DNA of 64,000 nucleotides. It comes from Erwinia sp. E_sp_B01_1. Lineage in GTDB: Bacteria; Pseudomonadota; Gammaproteobacteria; Enterobacterales; Enterobacteriaceae. The position numbers and the translations under genes were made by a program. Shown piece by piece: positions 7,531-16,110 of this stretch (positions within the stretch are counted from its first letter, which is position 1; each line of letters opens with the position of its first letter). The notes under the pieces are model-generated. The model worked only from the letters and a program-made list of their open reading frames with translations, was not told the origin of the DNA and did no database searches. The stretch covers positions 1,054,001 through 1,118,000 of the forward strand of contig NZ_CP142208.1 of assembly GCF_036865545.1 (NCBI RefSeq). Reading direction: 5' to 3'.

Positions 7531-8579
7531 CGGGTTCTCGGATCGGTGAGCCAGGTTAAAGCATCCGCCAGGGCATTCAGGGTGATAAAGCAGCCGCCAA
7601 TCAGCAGCGTTGACCCCAGAATGGCAGGCGTATCGGAAGCAAACAGGGCGGTCGTCATATAACGTCCCACGCCCGGCCAGGCGAAGACCGTTTCGGTCAG
7701 TACCGACCCTTCAAGCAGCGTGGCATAAGAGAGCGCCAGCACGGTAATCAGCGTGCCGCGCACGTTAGGGAAGACATGAAGCAGAAGGATCCGCCCCCGG
7801 CTGGCCCCTTTGGCTCGCGCCAGGGTGACGTACTCTTTGCTGCTCTCTTCCAGCAGCGCCGCACGCAGCAGGCGCGTAATTCCGGCCATCGCCAGCAGGC
7901 CCAGCACCACCACGGGTAACCAGAGATGCGCAATGGCATTACGAAACATCTCAGGATCGCCAGAGAGCCAGCTATCGACCAGCACCAGCCCGGTTTTAGG
8001 TTCCAGGGTATAGACCCAGATATCATCCAGCCGTCCCGGCCCTGCCGACCAGTGGAGCACGGCATAAAACAGCAGCAGCCCCAGCAGGCCCAGCCAGAAC
8101 ACCGGCACTGAATAGCCCAGCAGGGAGAGCAGGCGGGCGAGGTTATCCAGCACGCTACCGGGTTTCCAGGCCGCCAGCAGCGCCAGCGCAATGCCCGCTA
8201 CCGCACCAAAAATCATCGCGCAGGTCGCCAGCTCAATGGTCGCCGGGAAGGTGCGCAACAGATCGCCAGTAACGGATTGATTCGTCAGCCGGGAGATACC
8301 CAAATCGCCGTGCGCCAGGTGCACCAGATATTGCCAGAACTGCACGGGCAGCGACTGATCCAGCCCCAAATCGTGGCGGACCTGGGCATAGGTGGACTCA
8401 CTGGCGTGATCGCCTGCAATCTGCAAAACCGGATCCACAGGCGAAAGATGCGAGAGCATAAAGGTGAAGGCCAGCAGGCCGAGCAGCGTCACCGCGAGTG
8501 ACGCTATCCCGATGAGCAGGCGGCTACTTCGTAACCAAAAAAGCCGGGCTGACCCGGCTTGAGCAACAGAAACCGTCAT
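7527..8579 (-). CDS. ABC transporter permease, OppB/DppB family
   Basis: The 350-residue inner-membrane protein has the family N-terminus (SLAVTLLGLLAFTFMLSHLSPVDPV) and a typical LGLDQSLPVQFWQYLVHLAHGDLGIS segment. The EAA loop is TRLLRAALLEESSKEYVTLARAKGASRGRILLLHVFPN, and the C-terminal span motif is VLTETVFAWPGVGRYM. Its start overlaps the stop of the upstream binding-protein gene by one base, so the four core genes are tightly coupled. Confidence 0.9.
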   Translation of the reverse strand: MTVSVAQAGSARLFWLRSSRLLIGIASLAVTLLGLLAFTFMLSHLSPVDPVLQIAGDHASESTYAQVRHDLGLDQSLPVQFWQYLVHLAHGDLGISRLTNQSVTGDLLRTFPATIELATCAMIFGAVAGIALALLAAWKPGSVLDNLARLLSLLGYSVPVFWLGLLGLLLFYAVLHWSAGPGRLDDIWVYTLEPKTGLVLVDSWLSGDPEMFRNAIAHLWLPVVVLGLLAMAGITRLLRAALLEESSKEYVTLARAKGASRGRILLLHVFPNVRGTLITVLALSYATLLEGSVLTETVFAWPGVGRYMTTALFASDTPAILGSTLLIGGCFITLNALADALTWLTDPRTR

Positions 8580-10147
8580 TACTTACTGACCTGGCTGTAG
8601 TAAACCATATCCGGGTTAATTCCCTGGACATATCCTTTCAGGTTATCGCGCAGCGCAATCAGGTTACGCGCCTGCAAACCGACCACGTAAGGCGAGTTCT
8701 TCTGAACCTCACGCTGCATGTTCTGATAGAGCTCCACACGTTTGGCTTTATCACTTTCAGCGGTGGCGGCCAGCGTCTGCTTATTCAGCTCTGGAATATG
8801 CCAGTTTGAACGCCATGCCAGCGTTTTGCTGCCGTCTTCCGGGTTATAGGCAAAGGCTGCGGCGTTGGTGTTGGGATCAAAATAGTCCGCTCCCCAGGCG
8901 TTCAGCGTGGCTTCATATTTGTGCGCTTTCACCGAAGTGGCAACTTCGCTGCTCAGACCGGGGATCAATTCAACTTTGATGCCGCCTTTGGCGAAGCTGG
9001 CCTGTAAAGCCTGAGCAATATCCAGGTAAGGAGGCTGGTTGCTGACGCTCAGCTTGAAGCTGACGTTAGTCAGACCGGCTTTTTTCAGAATGGCTTTCGC
9101 CTTCTCCGGATCGTAGCGGTAAGGATTGTCGTTCAGCGCACCCAGGAAACCTTCCGGCAGGAACGCCTGATGAACCTGGAACTGGCCTTTCAGCAAATCG
9201 TCGGCAATCCCGTGGTAGTCGAACAGGTAGCGCGAAGCTTCCCACAGCGCCGGATTTTTCAGCACAGGATTCGCTTCAATATTAAATTGCATGTAATACA
9301 ACGAAGCCATCGGGATCGCCATCGGCTTCACGCCAGCTTTGTTTTTCAGCGCGGCCATCTGATCGGCACCCAGATTACGGGCAATATCCGCGTCTCCCTG
9401 CTCCAGCAGCAGACGGCGGGCAGCCGGTTCAGGCACGTTTTTGATCAGTACATTTTTCAGTTTGGGCGCGCCACCCGGAGAGGTCGGGTTAGCGGAGAGC
9501 AGCACCACTTCATGTGGAATATATTTGCGGATCTGGTACGGGCCGCTGCCAGCGGAGTTAATCGCCAGCCATTTATTGCCGAAGTCACCGTTTTTGGCGT
9601 TGGCCATGGCGGTTTTTTCATCAACAATCGAGGAAACCGGCGCGGCGAGCAGGCTCAATACGTAAGTCGGGCTGACATCAGCCGTCCAGCTGATCTGCAC
9701 ATGGGTGTCATCAATCTTCTTAAGCTGCCCGTCGACATTCTCTTTGTCCCAGCCCAGTTGCGTCAGGATGAAAGAGGGATCGAGGTTCAGCTTCACCACG
9801 CGGCTCAGCGAGAAGATCACATCTTCCGGGCGTACGGCATTGCCTGAAGCAAACTTTGCCCCATCACGCAGGGTGAAAGTCAGGCTGCGGTTATCGCTGC
9901 CTGGCTGCCAGGAGGCAGCAAGCGTCGGTTTCAGATCGGTCGGGTTCTGTGGGTCGGACTGGACCAGACGCTGATACAGGTTGGTAAACGCCTGCACCGA
10001 GGTCAGTTCAAAACCCTCAGCCGGGTCGAAGCTGCTGGCATCATCGATAGACTGGGCAATCACCAGCGTATCCGGTGGCGTGGCAGCGTGGGCGGTAAAA
10101 GAACCGGCCAGCGCGAGGGCGATTATTGAAGGAACTAAAGTTTTCAT
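8579..10147 (-). CDS. ABC transporter periplasmic substrate-binding protein, peptide/nickel family (paralogue B)
   Basis: The 522-residue protein has a Sec signal peptide (MKTLVPSIIALALAGSFTAHAA) and a SBP_bac_5 fold (SFDPAEGFE, FTLRDGAKFASGNAVRPEDVIFS, RLLLEQGDADIA). It is the first gene of the importer cluster and is directly coupled to the OppB-like permease gene, so it is the likely primary receptor. It shares roughly half its residues with the protein at 3451-5028 at the other end of the cluster. The two may hand different ligands to one channel. The ligand is unknown. Confidence 0.88.
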   Translation of the reverse strand: MKTLVPSIIALALAGSFTAHAATPPDTLVIAQSIDDASSFDPAEGFELTSVQAFTNLYQRLVQSDPQNPTDLKPTLAASWQPGSDNRSLTFTLRDGAKFASGNAVRPEDVIFSLSRVVKLNLDPSFILTQLGWDKENVDGQLKKIDDTHVQISWTADVSPTYVLSLLAAPVSSIVDEKTAMANAKNGDFGNKWLAINSAGSGPYQIRKYIPHEVVLLSANPTSPGGAPKLKNVLIKNVPEPAARRLLLEQGDADIARNLGADQMAALKNKAGVKPMAIPMASLYYMQFNIEANPVLKNPALWEASRYLFDYHGIADDLLKGQFQVHQAFLPEGFLGALNDNPYRYDPEKAKAILKKAGLTNVSFKLSVSNQPPYLDIAQALQASFAKGGIKVELIPGLSSEVATSVKAHKYEATLNAWGADYFDPNTNAAAFAYNPEDGSKTLAWRSNWHIPELNKQTLAATAESDKAKRVELYQNMQREVQKNSPYVVGLQARNLIALRDNLKGYVQGINPDMVYYSQVSK

Positions 10148-10280
10148 GACGCTTCCTTACCTGTTAATTGACCGCGAGTGTAAATGAGCAGCCGGTACGA
10201 CAAATAGTAGATTATCCGCTATCGATAGACGAAAAAGTTATAAAGCTGACAATATGGTTATAAAACCTGTGGAATGCAGG

Positions 10281-10937
10281 TCATTGCGTTACAGCCAGCC
10301 AGAGCCAGGGGGAGACGCCGATCAGGTTATTCAGCATATGCAGTAAGACTGGCAGTCTGAGGCCACCTGACAACAGCCTTGCATAACAGAGTAGCAGCGA
10401 GAGGGCGATAAGGGCGATGAGCGTCTGGAGGTGAGCATATTGCGTATGCATAGCTGCAAAACTGATTGAGGTTAACAGCGCGCAGGCGAAACGCTGTCGG
10501 GGCGCCCAGAGCAGGAGCCCCTGCAGGATAAACCCCCGAAACAGAATCTCCTCAAACACCGGGGCGAGCAGTACCACGGCCAGCGAGAAGAGCAGGATGG
10601 TGCTTTTACCTCCGCCAAACTGGCCGCTGGTCCAGCTCTCCTGTTGCAGGTAAAAGGATTGCGAAACAATCAGACCCAGCAGCAGCAGGCCGAACACCAG
10701 CACCTGACGGAGCTTCACATTACCGAAAGGGATATTGCTGTAGCGTCGCCCATACCAGAGATAGAGCGGTACCAGAGCGGAAAACTCCAGCGCACAAAGC
10801 AGCGGCATCAACAGGCCATTTGCCCGCAGTGTCGGATAACCCGGCAGCGCGCTGACCATCACAGTAATGCTGTACCAGACAAGACACATCCCCGCACACA
10901 GCAGCGTGCAGGTCACTCTGTCAGCATGATTATTCAT
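10281..10937 (-). CDS. CPBP family intramembrane glutamic endopeptidase (CAAX/Abi type)
   Basis: The 218-residue membrane protein has about six to seven spans. It carries the three CPBP motifs: E129-E130xxxR134 (FEEILFRGFILQG), a second-helix His (H164 in SFAAMHTQ), and the third-helix HxxxN (H200-N204, HMLNN). These residues make up the active site of the Rce1-like intramembrane proteases. Bacterial members are implicated in bacteriocin immunity or in processing of membrane peptides. No bacteriocin-like gene lies beside it. It is monocistronic, and the substrate is unknown. Confidence 0.85.
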   Translation of the reverse strand: MNNHADRVTCTLLCAGMCLVWYSITVMVSALPGYPTLRANGLLMPLLCALEFSALVPLYLWYGRRYSNIPFGNVKLRQVLVFGLLLLGLIVSQSFYLQQESWTSGQFGGGKSTILLFSLAVVLLAPVFEEILFRGFILQGLLLWAPRQRFACALLTSISFAAMHTQYAHLQTLIALIALSLLLCYARLLSGGLRLPVLLHMLNNLIGVSPWLWLAVTQ

Positions 10938-11157
10938 CGTAACGTCTCTCGCTCAGGGATCAGCGGATGGTAACAAGCACTACATTACCTGTCGAGCGTG
11001 CAGCATTCCTGCAAAAACACCCTAAATAGTTCGCTTCCCAGGCCGATAGTGCTTTGACGATCGCGTCCGGAGGACGAGAGGACCAGAGATTTTTATGCCG
11101 CACAGGCACTGAACCACAGGGACGTTTTGAATGAATGCCTGACAAGGTCCCCACTGT

Positions 11158-13752
11158 ATGAGATTTCCACCTGTAGCCAGCCCACTGCCTGCCGCTGAGG
11201 GCCACAAAACAACCTTTTTTACCCGAAGGATACTGATCTCTTTATCCCTGTTGCTGAGTTTCGTGATGCTGATGGCGATGCTGATGGTCATCGGGATTGC
11301 CTGGCGACAGAATCAGGACTCGATCAGACAGGAATCCTTTCTGCTGCACAATGCCTGGAAAGACAGCCGCCAGAGCATCCTGACCGACATCCGGGATTAT
11401 GCTTTTTGGGGCGAGGCCTGGAATCGTCTGCATCTGACTGTGGATTCCGTCTGGGCTTTCGATCAGCAAAATTTCGGCCCCGGTCTTTACAGCGAATACC
11501 ACTATGAAGGGGTGTTTGTGGTGGATGGCGAGGGCCGCACCCGTTATGCGGTCATTAACGGCAAACTCTCCGACTTACCCCTGGAAAGCTGGCTGGGGAT
11601 CCACGCCGTTCCCCTGATCAAGCACGCCAGAGCGCTGGCCGGTGACGAAAGTGGCATGACGCAGAACGCGATGATTGGTTCTACGCCGGCTATCGTTGCC
11701 GCCGCCCCTATTTCAACCGGAAAAGTCCCCGGACTGGGGACCATGCCTGGCCCACCGTCGGTGATGGTATTTGTGAATCTTTTCACGCCGGAGAAGCTGA
11801 AGGCCTTTGGCATCAGCGTTGGCGTGGAGAATGCCCGCATCCCCAACGGTGCCGAAGATGCTTTTAAATCCCCGTTGCTGAACGAAGATGTGCCGGATGA
11901 TTCACCGATTGTGATCCGCTGGGACTCATTGCAGCCCGGCGGCAATCTGTTATTTTTCCTGCTGCCTATGCTGTTTGGCGTGGCGATCATTATCGGGCTG
12001 GCGGCGCGCAGGGTAATTAAGCAGGCGATGAATAATGCTGTGCTGTCTGATGAGCGTTTCACGCAGCTGATTCAAAGCCAGCGCGAACTGGCTGCCAGTG
12101 AGTCCCGTTTCCGCGATGTGGCTGAAACCGCCTCGGACTGGATTTGGGAAACCAATGCGCAGGGGATCCTGACCTATCTCTCGCAGCGGTTTGCTGCGGT
12201 GACGCATTTTGACGTCGCGCATCTGCTGGGGAAATCCATTGATGAAGTGTTGCGGCATGATGACCAGAGGGTTTCTGACTGGATATTTCAGCAGCGTGCA
12301 GATGGATTGCGGCACGCGCTGCGCTGCTATTCCGTTACCGCATTAGGGGCGACCAGAATCTGTAGCCTGATAGCGAATCCCGTTACCCGGAATGGGCAAA
12401 TTATCGGCTATCGTGGCACGGTGTCCGATATTACGCTGGAGGTTGAAGCCCAGGCGAAAATCCATTATCTCTCCCAGCATGACGCGTTGACCGGGCTGCC
12501 TAACCGGTTATACATGAGTGAATTCCTGTTAAGCCGGCTTCAGGCACAGCCTACACTGGAGCGTCCTCTGGTTTTGATCAGTCTGGATCTTGATAACTTC
12601 AAGCCGATCAACGACACCTGGGGCCATGCCGCGGGGGACTGCGTGTTGAATGAAGTTTCCCATCGTCTCAGAAGCGTCCTGAAAGCCGGGGATCTGGTCT
12701 CACGGCAGGGGGGCGATGAATTTATCCTGATCGTCTCCGGGCTGGCCGGGGAAGAGGAGATATCGGCCTGTTGTCGCGAACTCCTGCAGGAGATCCGCCG
12801 TCCCTTCAGCCTGGGTCAGCACGATGCCTTTATCGGCGCAAGCCTGGGGATCGCCCTGGCACCGAAAGATGCGATGCAGGCCGATGAATTGCTGAGACTG
12901 GCAGATATAGCGCTGTATAAATCCAAACATGAAGGGCGAAACCGCTGGACCTGGTATACGCCGGAAATGGCTGAGCAGCTGATACACCGGCGTGAGATGG
13001 AAAGGAATCTGCGCAAAGCCATTGTCGGGGACGAGCTGCGGCTCTTCTATCAGCCGCGCTATGACCTGCAAAAAGGCCAGGTGGAAGGGGCCGAAGCGCT
13101 GCTCCGCTGGGAGCATCCACCGACCGGTTTGATTATGCCGGACAGGTTTATTCCTCTGGCGGAAGAGACCGGGCTGATTATTGATATCAGTACCTGGGTA
13201 CTGAACCGCGCCTGTTCTGATGCGATGAGCTGGCCTGAACCTATGTATGTTTCAGTGAATATTTCACCGGTTGAGTTCCGCAGCGGCCTGCTACCGAGCC
13301 GGGTGGCTGCGGCCCTGAACAACAGCGGGCTGCCTGCCGGACGGCTGGAGCTGGAAATTACCGAAAATATTACGCTGGAAAATCCGCAGAGTGCGCTGAA
13401 AGTGATGCAGGCGCTTAAACTTCTCGGCGTCCGGCTGACGGTAGATGACTTTGGGGCTGGCTGTTCCTCGCTGGGTTACCTGAAAACGTTCCCCTTCGAT
13501 GGGATGAAGATGGATCGCTCTTATATGAACGGCTTCCCGCACTCGCCCCAGGCATTGTCCATCGTGGAAGGGATTATTGGCCTGGGCAAGGCTTTCTCGC
13601 TGACCGTGACTGCGGAAGGAATTGAAACCCGCGAGCAGTTGCAGGAATTGCAGGCTATTGCCTGTGAGGAAGGGCAGGGATATTACCTTGGCCGACCGAT
13701 GCCGGTTGAGCGGTTCCGGCTGCTGTTGAATGAGCCTCTGAAGCCGGAATAA
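11158..13752 (+). CDS. CHASE4-PAS-GGDEF-EAL cyclic-di-GMP signalling protein
   Basis: The 864-residue inner-membrane protein has a membrane span at about 27-47, a periplasmic CHASE4 sensor at about 50-220 (DYAFWGEAWN, QNFGPGLYSEYHYEGVFVVD), and a second span near 262-280. A PAS domain follows (DWIWETNAQGILTYLSQRF). The diguanylate cyclase motif GGDEF is intact at 518-522 and the phosphodiesterase motif EALLR at 646-650. The EAL metal-site residues are present (EITEN, DDFGAG at 763-768, AEGIET). The upstream inhibitory RxxD is KAGD, so product inhibition may be lost. It stands alone with its own terminator. Which activity dominates cannot be told from sequence. Confidence 0.92.
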   Translation: MRFPPVASPLPAAEGHKTTFFTRRILISLSLLLSFVMLMAMLMVIGIAWRQNQDSIRQESFLLHNAWKDSRQSILTDIRDYAFWGEAWNRLHLTVDSVWAFDQQNFGPGLYSEYHYEGVFVVDGEGRTRYAVINGKLSDLPLESWLGIHAVPLIKHARALAGDESGMTQNAMIGSTPAIVAAAPISTGKVPGLGTMPGPPSVMVFVNLFTPEKLKAFGISVGVENARIPNGAEDAFKSPLLNEDVPDDSPIVIRWDSLQPGGNLLFFLLPMLFGVAIIIGLAARRVIKQAMNNAVLSDERFTQLIQSQRELAASESRFRDVAETASDWIWETNAQGILTYLSQRFAAVTHFDVAHLLGKSIDEVLRHDDQRVSDWIFQQRADGLRHALRCYSVTALGATRICSLIANPVTRNGQIIGYRGTVSDITLEVEAQAKIHYLSQHDALTGLPNRLYMSEFLLSRLQAQPTLERPLVLISLDLDNFKPINDTWGHAAGDCVLNEVSHRLRSVLKAGDLVSRQGGDEFILIVSGLAGEEEISACCRELLQEIRRPFSLGQHDAFIGASLGIALAPKDAMQADELLRLADIALYKSKHEGRNRWTWYTPEMAEQLIHRREMERNLRKAIVGDELRLFYQPRYDLQKGQVEGAEALLRWEHPPTGLIMPDRFIPLAEETGLIIDISTWVLNRACSDAMSWPEPMYVSVNISPVEFRSGLLPSRVAAALNNSGLPAGRLELEITENITLENPQSALKVMQALKLLGVRLTVDDFGAGCSSLGYLKTFPFDGMKMDRSYMNGFPHSPQALSIVEGIIGLGKAFSLTVTAEGIETREQLQELQAIACEEGQGYYLGRPMPVERFRLLLNEPLKPE

Positions 13753-13768
13753 GCGCCAGAGAGAAGAT

Positions 13769-13795
13769 AAAAAAGCCCGTGGAAACGGGCTTTTT
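13769..13795. terminator. bidirectional Rho-independent terminator
   Basis: The stem GCCCGT-GGAA-ACGGGC at 13775-13790 is flanked by an A-run and a T-run. It serves the GGDEF/EAL gene on the plus strand and the 21-codon frame on the minus strand. Confidence 0.85.
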
Positions 13796-13798
13796 CAG

Positions 13799-13864
13799 TT
13801 AGCGGACACGTACCGCTACGATCGTCATAACGACGGCAAACAGCACAAACACCACCAGTTCCAT
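13799..13864 (-). CDS. 21-residue hydrophobic small membrane peptide
   Basis: This short frame starts MELVVFVLFA and ends in a basic VRVR tail, forming one predicted transmembrane helix. A strong ribosome-binding site (GGAGGTG) lies just upstream of the ATG. A perfect TATAAT is present further upstream on the same strand. The bidirectional terminator at 13769-13795 follows immediately after the stop. Promoter, ribosome site, frame and terminator together support a real gene. I do not recognise the family. It could be a regulatory membrane peptide or a small toxin. Confidence 0.6.
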   Translation of the reverse strand: MELVVFVLFAVVMTIVAVRVR

Positions 13865-13894
13865 AAGCACCTCCATACTAAGATTCCTCTTAAA

Positions 13895-13902
13895 TTATAG
13901 TG
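13895..13902 (-). promoter_or_regulatory. -10 element of the 21-codon gene
   Basis: Read on the minus strand, the region contains CACTATAATTTAAG with a consensus TATAAT. The matching -35 is weak. It lies about 35 bases upstream of the GGAGGTG-ATG of the small hydrophobic frame. Confidence 0.5.
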
Positions 13903-14050
13903 CCAGTTGCGGGTGATAAAAGCCGCAGTTTGTGCCCTTTCGGCAGCGATCACAGAAACCGGCCCGGAGGCGAAATGCGATTATCATCCTGTGCGTGGGT
14001 CTGGTAGGCTTTCTCTGAGTTACCAAAGATACATGCACAGGAGAAAAGTG

Positions 14051-14344
14051 ATGAAACTCTATGGAATTGCCATTATCACCGCGCTGGTTACGCTATCCGG
14101 ATGCCAGACGGCGACAAAAAATGGGGGCGCTTCCGCCCCGGTGGATCCTGAGATGGACAGGTGTGGCGCTTCTCACTATCAGCAGTACGTCGGCAAGCCG
14201 ATGTCCTCTGTAGACAACGCGCGTTTTGACCATCCCGTCCGGGCAATCCCGTACAATTCTGCGGTCACTATGGATTTCAATCTGAACCGCCTGAACTTTA
14301 TGGGTGATGCGCAGGGCAATATTACTCGTGCCTATTGCGGATAA
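14051..14344 (+). CDS. I78 family peptidase-inhibitor-like lipoprotein
   Basis: The 97-residue protein has a lipoprotein signal peptide with lipobox LSGC. Its mature domain matches the I78 inhibitor pattern: CGASHYQQYVGKPMSSVD, then RAIPYNSAVTMDFNLNRLNFMGDAQGNITRAYCG, with two conserved cysteines. I78 proteins resemble the Aspergillus elastase inhibitor; bacterial members are periplasmic or surface lipoproteins whose protease targets are mostly unknown. AGGAGAAAAGTG precedes the ATG at 14051, so I reject a longer upstream start. A terminator follows at 14437. Confidence 0.8.
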   Translation: MKLYGIAIITALVTLSGCQTATKNGGASAPVDPEMDRCGASHYQQYVGKPMSSVDNARFDHPVRAIPYNSAVTMDFNLNRLNFMGDAQGNITRAYCG

Positions 14345-14436
14345 CCTTGTCACCAGATTGCAATAACTTCTCTGTAAGGTACGGGGTTATAAAAGTGATC
14401 TGCCGGTCACTGTGAAACATGCAATGCTCGTCTCTT

Positions 14437-14459
14437 CCCGCCTTGTGCGGGTTTTTTTT
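14437..14459 (+). terminator. Rho-independent terminator
   Basis: CCCGC-CTTGT-GCGGG is followed by eight T residues, ending transcription from the I78-type lipoprotein gene. Confidence 0.8.
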
Positions 14460-14596
14460 GTCTGAAGTTCAGCGACTGGCTGTTCGCGATAGTGACGAAA
14501 GGGAAGTTGAAGCGGGGATATTATTTATTGCGCACTTTCTCCCCAGACGCAGGAAAAGCGCAGTTCTGGTTGGGGCGTTTTAGCTGACGGCTGACA

Positions 14597-14845
14597 TCAT
14601 GTCTCTTTTTCTTCCAGTAATTGCGTCAGCAGATTTCGGTAACCCTGCAGCAGAGCTTCATCGACCTCTCCTTCCAGTTTGGCGATAACCGTGGCGATAA
14701 TCACCTTGCTGTTGGTGGGCCTGCCGCTACGCATTAACTCGGTCATAATCGCCGCCAGTAATTCACTCTCTTTTGGCGCGTGAAAAGCGGGGCTGTTAAA
14801 ATAGTCAGTAATAGCGCGACCTGCGCTGGGTGAGTAATGTCCCAT
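14597..14845 (-). CDS. AriR/YmgB-family biofilm connector protein (copy 3)
   Basis: The 82-residue protein starts at the ATG at 14845, preceded by GGAGG. The core is KESELLAAIMTELMRSGRPTNSKVIIATVIAKLEGEVDEALLQGYRNLLTQLLEE. It matches the other two family copies in the window in helix layout and in the G-P-TNKxII/TNSKVII motif. Like YmgA/AriR of E. coli it is probably a small dimeric connector acting on Rcs signalling or stress response. It is monocistronic, and no TTGTACA operator is visible upstream of this copy. Confidence 0.72.
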   Translation of the reverse strand: MGHYSPSAGRAITDYFNSPAFHAPKESELLAAIMTELMRSGRPTNSKVIIATVIAKLEGEVDEALLQGYRNLLTQLLEEKET

Positions 14846-15600
14846 CCTTAACCTCCAGAGAAGCGTTATCGATTGCCGACGGCTGACCGATAAGATCGGA
14901 AATAGTTTTTTGAGACGCTCTAATTTACCAGAACGGCAAATAGCCACTTAGCCTGGAAAATAGACAGGCGGGGATTTTAATTACTCTAGATGGCGCGTGG
15001 AGGAATTCCAGTAACAATCAGAAATAATTTTCATTCTGCTTTTCGCTTTGCTGAAAGGCAGCAGAAAAGCACTGTTTTCGCGGATTTAAACGCGATTGAG
15101 AAAGGTCAGCAAATCATGGATGAGGTTTAAAGTGGCGCCTTTCAGCCCGGCCCCTCTTATTAAATAATGCATTCACGAAGTACAGCCAGAATATCCACGC
15201 TCTAATCAGCGCCTTTAAGTAGCCAGATGGCTGGCTGAGAGCGAAATTCTCAGCAGGAAAAACCAGCAGTTAGTGAACAAAATGTAATCACTATTGAGCA
15301 ATGTTGTTAATAGCAAAGGCTTGCCTTGCAGCGATGTTGAAATTTATCATTTAAATCAATTGATTATAAAATAGTTTGGTTTTTTTTGTGGGTGGGGCTT
15401 GTGCTGCCCCTCCTGTTATGAGTAAATGCACCGTCGGTTTTGAAACAGACAACGTATGCGAGCAATTTTAGTAAAGCAGTTTTCAGTAAAAGGTTATCTC
15501 TGATATCTCTTCCTGACTTCCTTCTTAAGTGCCTCATAAGTCCACCCTGTTGACAAACCCCGTGCCCTTTGCGGCTTAATACTTATTGAAGGAAAGACAA
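14846..15600. other. long intergenic region containing the cold-shock gene promoter and leader
   Basis: No gene of coding quality is visible over about 755 bases. The right-hand part (from about 15430) is the leader of the cold-shock gene. The AT-rich part at 15340-15390 probably holds upstream promoter sequence. The remainder (14950-15330) shows no feature I can name; a small RNA there cannot be excluded. Confidence 0.5.
15430..15600 (+). promoter_or_regulatory. cspA-type 5' leader with cold-box-like element
   Basis: CGGTTTTGAAACAGAC at 15435-15450 resembles the cold box at the 5' end of E. coli cspA mRNA. It lies about 160 bases upstream of the start codon, close to the 159-nt leader of cspA. 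Such leaders act as thermosensors that favour translation in the cold. The transcription start is inferred. Confidence 0.55.
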
Positions 15601-15813
15601 ATGTCTAACAAAATGACTGGTTTAGTAAAATGGTTCAACGCTGAGAAAGGTTTCGGCTTCATCTCCCCAACCGACGGCAGCAAAGACGTATTCGTACACT
15701 TCTCTGCAATCCAGAACGGCGGCTTCAAGACGCTGGAAGAAGGTCAGAAAGTTGAGTTCTCTATCGAAAACGGCCAGAAAGGCCCAGCAGCTGCTAACGT
15801 AACTGCTCTGTAA
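15601..15813 (+). CDS. cspA: cold-shock protein, CspA family
   Basis: This 70-residue single cold-shock domain has RNP1 (KGFGFI, residues 16-21) and RNP2 (VFVHF, residues 30-34). The N-terminus [17 protein letters not shown] is nearly that of CspA. It is an RNA chaperone that melts mRNA structure and antiterminates transcription at low temperature. I place the start at 15601 because GAAGGA lies just upstream; a frame-extending ATG at 15586 is unlikely. The long leader is typical of cold-induced members. Enterics carry several paralogues, so the exact symbol is uncertain. A terminator follows at 15875. Confidence 0.88.
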   Translation: MSNKMTGLVKWFNAEKGFGFISPTDGSKDVFVHFSAIQNGGFKTLEEGQKVEFSIENGQKGPAAANVTAL

Positions 15814-15874
15814 TTAGAGAACTTTTCGCCGGTACGCAGCGGAACTTTGTTCAGGCAGCCCCAGCGAGAATACG

Positions 15875-15901
15875 AAAAACCCGCCTTATGGCGGGTTTTT
15901 T
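15875..15901 (+). terminator. Rho-independent terminator of the cold-shock gene
   Basis: ACCCGCC-TTAT-GGCGGGT at 15879-15896 is followed by six T residues. Confidence 0.88.
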
Positions 15902-16110
15902 GCGTCTGTCATCGCCTCACCCTGGTAGTCAGAAACACTGCCTTTGCCGGATCAACGGTCAGTGACAGCCCCTCTCTCCTGCAGTTTTCACCCCCAGTGC
16001 AGCGTAAAACTTCAAAGTTGATGCTATCCCCTGATTTGCCACTCATCGCTAAAACCTCCTTGTTACACTTTGGTTTCGCACTTCAGCCATAAGGCCCTGT
16101 TTACAGCAAG

